Assembly: GCA_031257725.1 (NCBI GenBank)
Contig: JAIROD010000844.1
Span: forward strand, 1 to 5,798
Direction of reading: 5' to 3'
Origin: Planctomycetaceae bacterium
Lineage (GTDB): Bacteria > Planctomycetota > Planctomycetia > Pirellulales > Thermoguttaceae
Length of the DNA: 5,798 bases
Shown here: one piece after another, positions 1-5,611 of the stretch
Layout of the letters: each line of letters opens with the position of its first letter
Numbering within the stretch: position 1 is the first letter of the stretch
Program-made: the position numbers and the translations under genes
The notes under the pieces: generated by a model
Databases searched by the model: none
What the model saw: only the letters and a program-made list of their open reading frames with translations
What the model was told of the DNA's origin: nothing

Positions 1-12
1 TTACTCCGAATG

Positions 13-74
13 ACCACCCCTAGCCCCTCCGAAGGAGGGGAATTATTCCCCTCCTTCGGAGGGGCAGGGGTGGT
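13..74. repeat. Nested palindromic repeat (hairpin within hairpin)
   Basis: Bases 13-42 and 46-74 form an almost perfect inverted repeat with a 3-nt loop (TTA) and one bulged A at 22. Each arm is itself a hairpin: CCCCTCC-GAA-GGAGGGG at 24-40 and CCCCTCC-TTC-GGAGGGG at 48-64. The DNA or RNA could therefore fold as one long stem or as two short hairpins. There is no T-run after it on either strand, so it does not look like an intrinsic terminator. It resembles dispersed extragenic palindromes (REP/BIME-like), which is an inference from structure alone. Confidence 0.85.
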
Positions 75-119
75 AAAAAATAAACTTCAATCTCCGAAAA
101 ATTCCACTGATATATTACA

Positions 120-135
120 TTAATTAATTAATTAA
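120..135. repeat. (TTAA)4 short tandem repeat
   Basis: Four perfect tandem TTAA units lie in an AT-rich stretch between the nested palindrome and the module-type repeats. It is self-complementary and could be an easily melted site or a target for elements that insert at TTAA. No function is visible. Confidence 0.8.
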
Positions 136-137
136 AA

Positions 138-180
138 GGGGTTGAGTTTGTCAAGGTGAATAACCGCCTAACGGCGTTAA
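138..180. repeat. Repeat modules shared with the right-flank element
   Basis: Three short modules recur in the element at 5384-5679. GGGGTTGAGTTT (138-149) is identical to 5566-5577. GTGAATAACCGCC (156-168) is the exact reverse complement of 5623-5635. CGCC-TAAC-GGCGTTAA (165-180) matches CGCC-TAT-GGCGTTAA at 5642-5656 apart from the loop. The stretch looks like a degenerate or rearranged copy of part of that element. Confidence 0.65.
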
Positions 181-219
181 TTGGCTTCCCGTTTATCGTG
201 TTGAAGCGGGATGTTTTTT

Positions 220-237
220 CGCAACCTTCCGGTTGCG
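220..237. repeat. Short extragenic hairpin
   Basis: CGCAACC (220-226) and GGTTGCG (231-237) form a perfect 7-bp stem around a TTCC loop. The T-run lies upstream (213-219), not downstream, so this is not a + strand terminator. On the minus strand the hairpin would be followed by A residues, which also rules out a terminator. It has the same form as the CC-TTTA-GG hairpins of the right-flank element. Confidence 0.7.
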
Positions 238-285
238 GCTCTGAAGATGGCTCTGGAGATGACTCTGAAAACAGCTCTGAAGACT
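238..285. repeat. Degenerate 12-nt tandem repeat, four units
   Basis: Four units follow the pattern GCTCTGAAGATG (238-249, 250-261, 262-273, 274-285) with one or more changes per unit. The period is a multiple of three. In the frame opened by a GTG at 156 it would encode an acidic Ser-Glu-Asp-Gly-like tetrapeptide repeat. That frame overlaps palindromic repeats and has no ribosome-binding site, so I annotate the DNA repeat and not a gene. Confidence 0.7.
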
Positions 286-374
286 GCTGTCATGGAACAC
301 GCGATAACGCTCGGCACCACAAAACAACAAACGCTACCCTAATTCGTGTTGATTGAATCTTGATGAAACGATAA

Positions 375-389
375 CTGTCAAATTGGCAG
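375..389. promoter_or_regulatory. Candidate activator-binding dyad upstream of the sigma-54 promoter
   Basis: CTGTCAAATTGGCAG is a 15-bp dyad: CTG/CAG and CAA/TTG arms pair around a central A, with one T-G mismatch pair. Its centre (382) is about 100 nt upstream of the predicted transcript start near 480. That is within the usual range for a bacterial enhancer-binding protein site. It was chosen by symmetry and position only and matches no specific regulator consensus that I can name. Confidence 0.3.
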
Positions 390-453
390 GGATTCATTTT
401 TTTGCGAAACTCCGAAGTTCTTATTTCTATTAGAGTTATAACCAATCAGTTCT

Positions 454-470
454 TTGGCACAAAACTTGCA
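454..470 (+). promoter_or_regulatory. Sigma-54 (-24/-12) promoter for groEL1
   Basis: TTGGCAC (454-460), five bases, then TTGCA (466-470) match the RpoN consensus TTGGCAC-N5-TTGCW. The invariant GG (456-457) and GC (468-469) are separated by exactly ten bases, as required. Transcription would start near 480, giving a leader of about 120 nt before groEL1. No good -35/-10 pair competes in the same region. Sigma-54 promoters need an ATP-driven activator, so this implies regulated expression; the activator is not in the window. Confidence 0.75.
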
Positions 471-586
471 TTAGTTATCGGATAAAATTGTATGTACTGC
501 CAGAGTGGAGAAAAACGGAACGGGGAAGGGAATTTTTGTCTGTTTGCCCGTTGTTTCTTCACCCCTGTTATCTGATCCCTTCAACC

Positions 587-593
587 AAAGGAG
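587..593 (+). promoter_or_regulatory. Shine-Dalgarno site that sets the groEL1 start
   Basis: AAAGGAG lies 9 nt before the GTG at 603. The in-frame ATG at 615 would be 21 nt away, too far for this site. The GTG is therefore preferred and gives the protein start MSKKMSF. Confidence 0.85.
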
Positions 594-602
594 TTACAGA
601 AC

Positions 603-2291
603 GTGTCCAAGAAAATGTCGTTTGATGACGCCGCCCGACAACCGTTGGCTGTTGGCGTCTCTAAATTAGCCCGGGCTGTCAAAAGCACTCTGGGTCCACG
701 AGGCCGCAATGCCGTCCTTGATAAAGGTTGGGGCGCGCCAAAAATTACAAAAGACGGCGTGACTGTCGCCGAAGACATCACCCTCAACGATCCCGAAGAA
801 AATATGGGTGCCCAAATTGTTAAAGAAGCCGCCTCAAAAACAAATACGATCGCCGGTGACGGCACCACCACCGCAACTGTTCTCGCTGAAGCAATTTATC
901 TCGAAGGTCTCAAAATGGTCGCCGCCGGAGCAGACCCCATGGCTCTCTCCCGCGGTATCGCTAAAGGTGCCGCCGCCGTCAGCGAATCCATTTCAAAACT
1001 CGCTACCCCAGTCAGCGAAAAAAATAAAAAAGAAATCGAACAAGTCGCCGCAATCGCCGGAAATAATGATTCCGCCATCGGTAAAGTCTTAGCCGAAGCA
1101 TTCGTCAAAGTCGGTAAAGACGGCGTTATCACCGTCGAAGAAGGTAAACAGTCTGAAACATACGTTGAAGTTGTCGAAGGAATGCAGTTTGATCGCGGTT
1201 TTCTCTCCCCGCATTTCGTAACAAATCCCGATGACCAAACCGTTGAACTCGAAGATGTGCTCGTTTTGGTACACGAAGAAAAAATCTCAAACGCCAAACA
1301 ACTCATTCCCATTCTCGAAGCTGTTTCAAAACAAAGTAAACCATTGCTCATTATCGCCGAAGATATCGAAGGCGAAGCTCTCGCCACTCTGGTTGTCAAT
1401 AAACTTCGCGGTCTCTTAAATGTTTGTGCGGTTAAAGCTCCCGGTTACGGTGACCGCCGTAAAGCAATGTTAGGCGATATCGCCATTTTGACCGCCGCAA
1501 CCGCCATTTACAAAGATCTCGGCGTTCAACTCGACGCTGTAAAATTGTCCGATCTCGGACGTTGTAAGAAAGTTACGGTAACTTCGGAAAATACCACAAT
1601 GGTCGGCGGCGCAGGGAAGAAAGTCGAAATCGACGGACGTGTTGCAGCAATTAAACGTGAAATCGAAACAACAACCAGTTCCTATGACAAAGAAAAATTA
1701 CAGGAACGGCTTGCGAAACTTGCCGGAGGTGTTGCTCAGATTAATGTCGGTGCCGCAACGGAAACCGAACTCAAAGAACGAAAATATTTGTACGAAGATG
1801 CCCGCGCTGCCACAAAAGCCGCTCTCGAAGAAGGAATTGTTCCCGGAGGCGGTGTTGCATTGCTGCGTAGCGAAAAATCTCTCGAAAAAATCGAAGCGGT
1901 CGGCGATGAAAAGTTCGGCGTTCAGATTATTAAGAAAATTCTCGATGTTCCCGTGCGGGGTATCGCAGAAAACGCCGGCGTTGATGGAGCAGTTGTCGTC
2001 AACCGGATTCGTCAAATGAAAGGTAAAAATGACGGTTACGACGCTGATAAAAATGTTTACGGCGATTTATTCGAAGCAGGAATTGTTGATCCGGCTAAAG
2101 TTGTTAAAACAGCATTGACCAATGCCGCCAGTGTTGCCGGATTACTTTTGACTACTTCCTGTACTATCACCGACATCCCAAAAGATGAATCCGCCACACC
2201 GCCGCCAGGTGCCGGTATGGATGGTATGGGAGGAGGAATGGGGGGTATGGGTATGGGCGGCATGGGAGGAATGGGTGGTATGGGATTCTAA
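603..2291 (+). CDS. groEL: Chaperonin GroEL, copy 1 (Gly-Met tail form)
   Basis: This is a 562-residue 60-kDa chaperonin, which forms a double ring in the cytoplasm and folds proteins with ATP and GroES. Visible hallmarks are TLGPRGRN (29-36), KDGVTV with D51, the nucleotide motif GDGTTT (85-90), catalytic D399 in EDARAATKAA, PGGGVALL (414-421) and the GIVDP nucleotide-site aspartate D496. The tail from about 538 is a Gly-Met repeat. It starts at GTG 603, supported by AAAGGAG. By my ungapped count, 57 of the first 100 residues are identical to copy 2. Oddities relative to E. coli GroEL are His204 at the substrate-contact Tyr203 position, Phe200 at Tyr199, Ala152 at the nucleotide-contact Ser151 position, and Ala-Ala (298-299) replacing the usual Gly-Gly after LT. 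It is first in the operon behind the sigma-54 promoter. The family assignment is certain; specialisation is inferred. Confidence 0.97.
   Translation: MSKKMSFDDAARQPLAVGVSKLARAVKSTLGPRGRNAVLDKGWGAPKITKDGVTVAEDITLNDPEENMGAQIVKEAASKTNTIAGDGTTTATVLAEAIYLEGLKMVAAGADPMALSRGIAKGAAAVSESISKLATPVSEKNKKEIEQVAAIAGNNDSAIGKVLAEAFVKVGKDGVITVEEGKQSETYVEVVEGMQFDRGFLSPHFVTNPDDQTVELEDVLVLVHEEKISNAKQLIPILEAVSKQSKPLLIIAEDIEGEALATLVVNKLRGLLNVCAVKAPGYGDRRKAMLGDIAILTAATAIYKDLGVQLDAVKLSDLGRCKKVTVTSENTTMVGGAGKKVEIDGRVAAIKREIETTTSSYDKEKLQERLAKLAGGVAQINVGAATETELKERKYLYEDARAATKAALEEGIVPGGGVALLRSEKSLEKIEAVGDEKFGVQIIKKILDVPVRGIAENAGVDGAVVVNRIRQMKGKNDGYDADKNVYGDLFEAGIVDPAKVVKTALTNAASVAGLLLTTSCTITDIPKDESATPPPGAGMDGMGGGMGGMGMGGMGGMGGMGF
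2214..2288 (+). repeat. Gly-Met-rich tail-coding repeat of groEL1
   Basis: The last 25 codons are a degenerate GGN-ATG-GGN repeat coding for GGM-type units and ending in Gly-Phe. Such tails project into the GroEL cavity in known chaperonins. Copy 2 lacks one, so this repeat marks which paralogue is the conventional GGM type. Confidence 0.9.
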
Positions 2292-2320
2292 TCTACAGTA
2301 TCACTAACCACAAAATAATT

Positions 2321-3130
2321 ATGAAGCCTTACAAAACTGATTTACCAAAAAATGTATTTAGTATCGCTTTTTGGTGCAGAATTTTGTCATGGAAATATTG
2401 GGTTCGACTACCAAAGCGACTAAAAACCAAATGGTATTGGTCAATTTGGAAACGAACGACCGGAAAAAAACGTTATGGAATTGGTGTTTTAGAAAGTTTT
2501 GCAAGATGCGGCGAAGATTTGATTGCTCTTCACATTTGGAAAGAAGTTCTTGGGCGTTCCGGTTATCCAAACTATTTGGACATCGGTGCTCACCATCCCG
2601 AATATGAAAGTAATACCTGTTTGTTTTACAAAAACGGTTCTCGAGGAATTAATATTGAACCAGACCCAATGTTGTTTGAACGATTTCTCATTCAACGTCC
2701 TGAAGATATTAATTTAAATTTCGGAATTGGTTTCGAGAAAAACGAGGAAGCGGAATTTTTCGTTATGCAAACTCCAACACTCAATACCTTTTCGCGTGAA
2801 GTGATGGAACAAATGGTTAATATTGATCGGCATAAATTAAACCGTATCATTAAAATTCCCATGAGAACCATCGTTTCCGTACTGGATGAGCATGGAAATA
2901 AAACACCTGATTTTGTATCAATTGATGTTGAAGGACTTGATGATCAAATCGTTAAGTCATGGGATTTTGTTAAGTATCGTCCGGCAATTTTTTGTATTGA
3001 AACCGGTGTAAGTCGGGAAAATTATGCGAAAATAGCCGGACTCATGATGAAAAGCGGCTATATGCCCTTTGAATCAACCAACTTAAATACTTTTTTTGTC
3101 GAAGGTAAACTTTTAAAAGAAAGGGAATGA
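2321..3130 (+). CDS. FkbM-family SAM-dependent methyltransferase
   Basis: The 269-residue protein resembles FkbM/Methyltransf_21 enzymes, O-methyltransferases often acting on sugars or natural products. Supporting signals are SFARCGEDLIAL (59-70), the SAM-binding motif I YLDIGAHHP (85-93), an acidic strand end INIEPDP (110-116), and DFVSIDVEGLD (197-207) followed by a strand FCIETG (224-229). Residues 13-51 are very basic and hold six tryptophans (18, 24, 27, 38, 40, 43), which may make a membrane-surface anchor. It starts 29 nt after groEL1 and ends 58 nt before groES, on the same strand with no terminator between, so co-transcription is likely. No Shine-Dalgarno is seen. It is AT-richer than its neighbours: sampled 60-nt rows have 18 and 21 G+C here against 33 in groEL1 and 35 in groEL2. 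This is consistent with later insertion. The substrate cannot be told. Confidence 0.88.
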   Translation: MKPYKTDLPKNVFSIAFWCRILSWKYWVRLPKRLKTKWYWSIWKRTTGKKRYGIGVLESFARCGEDLIALHIWKEVLGRSGYPNYLDIGAHHPEYESNTCLFYKNGSRGINIEPDPMLFERFLIQRPEDINLNFGIGFEKNEEAEFFVMQTPTLNTFSREVMEQMVNIDRHKLNRIIKIPMRTIVSVLDEHGNKTPDFVSIDVEGLDDQIVKSWDFVKYRPAIFCIETGVSRENYAKIAGLMMKSGYMPFESTNLNTFFVEGKLLKERE

Positions 3131-3188
3131 TCACTTTGATCGGAATCCTTTCCATTGATAAGAATTTTTACACGAAAGGGAAAATACT

Positions 3189-3491
3189 ATGTCGAAAAAA
3201 ATTAATTTGAAACCGTTGGATGATCGTATTGTCGTTCAACCAGTTGAGGCAGAAGAAAAAACTGCCGGCGGTCTCTTTCTACCGGATACCGCCAAAGAAA
3301 AACCGCAACGCGGAACCGTTATTGCAGTCGGACCCGGCAAATTGCTGGATTCCGGTGACCGCGCGGCGTTAAGTGTTGCCATCGGTGACGAAGTGATCTA
3401 CGGTAAATATTCCGGCAGTGACATTGAAATCGATGGTCAAGAAATCAAAATATTGCGTGAATCCGATGTTCTCGCTAAAGTTGTTAAGTAG
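3189..3491 (+). CDS. groES: Co-chaperonin GroES
   Basis: This is a 100-residue 10-kDa chaperonin; seven copies form the lid that closes the GroEL folding chamber. The family opening LKPLDDRIVVQPVE (7-20) is followed by the mobile loop (about 21-37), whose GroEL-binding tripeptide is Leu29-Phe30-Leu31 in GGLFLP. The core RGTVIAVGPGKLLDSG (41-56) and the GDEVIYGKYSG segment (66-76) are typical, as is the ending ILRESDVLAKV. The length fits the family. AAAGGG at 3175-3180 sits 8 nt before the ATG as a weak ribosome-binding site. It is the only groES in view and sits between two groEL genes, so it presumably serves both. The middle Phe of the binding tripeptide is bulkier than the Val/Ile seen in E. 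coli-type loops. Confidence 0.98.
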   Translation: MSKKINLKPLDDRIVVQPVEAEEKTAGGLFLPDTAKEKPQRGTVIAVGPGKLLDSGDRAALSVAIGDEVIYGKYSGSDIEIDGQEIKILRESDVLAKVVK

Positions 3492-3500
3492 TGACGCGTT

Positions 3501-3579
3501 GATTGTGAATAGTAAAAAGCAACAGGAATATCAAATTGAAAATCAATTTCGATTGTAACCTTTTTTACTATTCACTATC
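3501..3579 (+). repeat. Intercistronic inverted repeat between groES and groEL2
   Basis: GTGAATAGTAAAAA (3505-3518) is the exact reverse complement of 3562-3575. The stem extends by three more pairs (GAT at 3501-3503 with ATC at 3577-3579) past one T-T mismatch. Inside the loop, AAATTG (3533-3538) can pair with CAATTT (3544-3549). It starts 10 nt after the groES stop. In RNA it could act as a 3' stabiliser, processing site or partial attenuator. No T-tract follows directly, so full termination is unlikely. Confidence 0.75.
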
Positions 3580-3634
3580 GATTGTTGTTACAAACTATTT
3601 TACTATTAAATTAACAATAAACTATTCACTATTA
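3567..3634 (+). repeat. Degenerate ACTATTC heptamer repeats before groEL2
   Basis: ACTATTCACTAT occurs twice exactly (3567-3578 and 3621-3632), with variants starting at 3594 (ACTATTT) and 3602 (ACTATTA). The reverse-complement copy is in the inverted repeat at 3505-3513. These resemble the short heptanucleotide repeats seen between genes in several bacterial groups. They occupy the place where a Shine-Dalgarno sequence for groEL2 would be expected. Confidence 0.65.
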
Positions 3635-3640
3635 ACAAAT

Positions 3641-5254
3641 ATGGCAAAACAACTTATTTTCAGTGATGAAGCCCGAAAGAAAATTCTGGACGGCGTTAAT
3701 AAACTGGCGGATGTCGTCGCCGTAACAATGGGACCGACTGGTCGTAACGTTATTTTGAACAAATCTTACGGCGGTCCTACTGTTACCAAAGACGGCGTTA
3801 GTGTCAGTAAAGAAATTGAACTGGAAGACCCTTTTGAAAATATGGGGGCAAAACTGGTCAATGAAGTTGCGTCAAAAACTTCCGATCAGGCAGGCGACGG
3901 AACCACCACCGCCACCGTCCTCGCCCGTGCTATTTTCAAAGAAGGTCTCAAAAATATTGCCGCCGGAGCGAATCCGACTGCACTGCGCCGCGGTATCGAT
4001 AAAGCGGTGGACGCTGCGGTCGAACAACTCGCCTCCCTCGCCAAAGCGGTAACAACAAAACAGGAAATCGCCAATGTCGGCACCATTTCCGCTAATAACG
4101 ATACGGAAATCGGCAACCTTCTCGCTGAAGCAATGGAAGCAGTCGGAAACGACGGCGTTATCACGGTTGAAGAAGGAAAAACCGCCGAAACAACATACGA
4201 AGTGGTCGAAGGGATGCAATTCGACAAAGGTTATATCTCGCCGTATTTTATTAACGATACGTCGAAAATGAATTGTGTTCTGGAAAACGCGCTGATCTTG
4301 TTGCACGAAAAAAAGATCAGTAATATCCGTGAATTGATTCCGTTACTCGAAAAAGTTTCGCAATCAATGAAACCGTTGTTGATTATTGCCGAAGATGTCG
4401 ATAACGAAGCAATGACGATGCTTGTGGTCAACAAGTTGCGCGGAGTTCTTAATGTCGCCGCCGTCAAAGCTCCGGGATTCGGCGATCGGCGAAAGGCAAT
4501 GTTACAGGATATTGCCGTTCTGACCGGCGGAGTGGTTATCAGCGAAGATCTCGGAATTAAACTCGAAAACGTTACGCTCGAACAACTCGGTAAAGCGCAA
4601 CAAATTACTGTCGATAAAGATACTACCGTCATCGTTAAAGGGGGCGGGAAAAAAGATGAACTGAAATCGCGAATTGATTTGTTGAAAAAACAAATCGAAA
4701 CAACGGAAAGCGATTATGATCGTGAAAAATTTCAGGAACGTCTTGCAAAATTGAGCGGCGGTGTTGCGGTTATTCAGGTCGGAGCCAGTACCGAAGCCGA
4801 AATGAAACAGAAAAAAGCCCGAATTGAAGATGCGCTTCACGCAACCCGTGCAGCCGCTCAAGAAGGTATTTTGCCCGGCGGCGGTGTTGCGTTGCTCCGT
4901 TGTAAGGAAGCCGTTGAAAAAGTTCGCAGTTCCGTAAAAGGAGACGAAAAAGTCGGCGTTGATATTGTGTTGCGCGTTTTGGCAAAACCAATGATTCAGA
5001 TTGCCGAAAATTGCGGACTCGACGGATCGGTTATTGCCGATGAAGTGTTGCAAAAACCAACGAATACCGGTTACGATGCCAACGCCGGAAAATATGTTGA
5101 CATGTTCAAAGCAGGAATTATCGATCCGCTCAAAGTGGTTCGTACTGCCCTGACCAATGCCGCAAGTATTTCAGGGTTGATGTTGACCACCGAAACACTC
5201 GTTACCGATTACAAAAAAGAAGATAAAAATGATATTTACGGTGCAGTTGTCTAA
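3641..5254 (+). CDS. groEL: Chaperonin GroEL, copy 2 (no Gly-Met tail)
   Basis: This is a 537-residue 60-kDa chaperonin. Conserved features are TMGPTGRN (29-36), KDGVSV with D51, GDGTTT (85-90), TISAND-type nucleotide contact with Ser150, catalytic D397 in EDALHATRAA, PGGGVALL (412-419) and GIIDP (492-496). The substrate-contact aromatics Tyr198, Tyr202 and Phe203 match E. coli, and LTGG is intact, unlike copy 1. The tail ends KKEDKNDIYGAVV with no GGM repeat. The start is ATG 3641 because MAKQLIFSDEARK is the usual GroEL N-terminus. The frame stays open upstream to a TTG at 3536, but that stretch translates the intergenic repeats. No Shine-Dalgarno precedes the ATG; the upstream 40 nt are A/T-rich. 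It is last in the operon, with the terminator 28 nt downstream. The conserved binding face suggests it keeps the general folding role. Confidence 0.96.
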   Translation: MAKQLIFSDEARKKILDGVNKLADVVAVTMGPTGRNVILNKSYGGPTVTKDGVSVSKEIELEDPFENMGAKLVNEVASKTSDQAGDGTTTATVLARAIFKEGLKNIAAGANPTALRRGIDKAVDAAVEQLASLAKAVTTKQEIANVGTISANNDTEIGNLLAEAMEAVGNDGVITVEEGKTAETTYEVVEGMQFDKGYISPYFINDTSKMNCVLENALILLHEKKISNIRELIPLLEKVSQSMKPLLIIAEDVDNEAMTMLVVNKLRGVLNVAAVKAPGFGDRRKAMLQDIAVLTGGVVISEDLGIKLENVTLEQLGKAQQITVDKDTTVIVKGGGKKDELKSRIDLLKKQIETTESDYDREKFQERLAKLSGGVAVIQVGASTEAEMKQKKARIEDALHATRAAAQEGILPGGGVALLRCKEAVEKVRSSVKGDEKVGVDIVLRVLAKPMIQIAENCGLDGSVIADEVLQKPTNTGYDANAGKYVDMFKAGIIDPLKVVRTALTNAASISGLMLTTETLVTDYKKEDKNDIYGAVV

Positions 5255-5281
5255 ATCACTCCGCCAATAAATATTGTCTTC

Positions 5282-5320
5282 TACCGCACAACATCGAAAA
5301 TGTTGTGCGGTATATTTTTC
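5282..5320 (+). terminator. Rho-independent terminator of the chaperonin operon
   Basis: A perfect 12-bp stem, TACCGCACAACA (5282-5293) with TGTTGTGCGGTA (5301-5312), has a 7-nt loop and is followed by TATTTTTC. It starts 28 nt after the groEL2 stop, exactly where the operon should end. Confidence 0.92.
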
Positions 5321-5383
5321 AAACTTTGGACGAATTGGCTCATGCAATTAACAGACTATTATTCAGATTATTCGTTTTAATAA
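5321..5383. other. Spacer without recognised content
   Basis: This AT-rich spacer lies between the operon terminator and the left terminal repeat of the MITE-like element. I saw no gene, hairpin or promoter in it. The whole gene-free stretch 5255-5697 thus consists of the terminator, this spacer and the element. Confidence 0.6.
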
Positions 5384-5398
5384 CTCATGTTACGCATT
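5384..5398 (+). repeat. Left terminal inverted repeat
   Basis: CTCATGTTACGCATT is the exact reverse complement of 5665-5679. Outward of it, TTTTAATAA matches the corresponding right flank read in reverse complement (TTTTATTAT) at 7 of 9 positions, so the symmetry may extend to about 24 bp. Confidence 0.85.
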
Positions 5399-5611
5399 CG
5401 GAGACTCCATATAACAGCCGAACAACGCCTTTAGGCGTTCAACGTGCATAACCGCCGGTTTTAACCGGCAGATGTTGGTGTCATCTTTCGCCAACCCCTT
5501 TAGGGGTTGCACCAAAGCGGTATGGAAACTTGTAAACGATATATTTTTTAGTACAACCCCTAAGAGGGGTTGAGTTTAGGGGCGGTACTTTGCCGCCGGT
5601 TCGGTATTTAC

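Noticed and set aside
1..13. Tail of an upstream gene ending at TGA 11-13
   Set aside because: Only three codons would be in view; there is no way to support it.
156..356. 66-codon open frame starting at GTG
   Set aside because: It overlaps repeat modules, a hairpin and a tandem repeat, has no ribosome-binding site, and its composition changes abruptly along its length. Nothing resembles a known family.
466..494. Sigma-70 reading of the groEL1 promoter region (TTGCAT-N17-TGTATG)
   Set aside because: The -10 matches at only three of six positions, whereas the sigma-54 reading of the same bases matches completely.
519..582. Possible leader RNA structure before groEL1 (AACGGG with CCCGTT, GAAGGGA with TCCCTTC)
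   Set aside because: The 6-7 bp pairings are mutually compatible only in part, do not cover the Shine-Dalgarno site, and could be chance in a leader rich in G and C runs.
615..617. ATG 615 as the groEL1 start
   Set aside because: The Shine-Dalgarno at 587-593 is 9 nt from GTG 603 but 21 nt from this ATG.
3136..3164. Possible promoter TTGATC-N17-TAAGAA before groES
   Set aside because: Only four of six and three of six consensus matches; in AT-rich spacer this is expected by chance.
3536..3640. 35-codon N-terminal extension of GroEL2 from a TTG start with a weak AGGA 8 nt upstream
   Set aside because: GroEL proteins begin at the MAKQ-type Met (3641). The extension only translates the intergenic inverted repeat and heptamers; its hydrophobic look comes from AT-rich codons.
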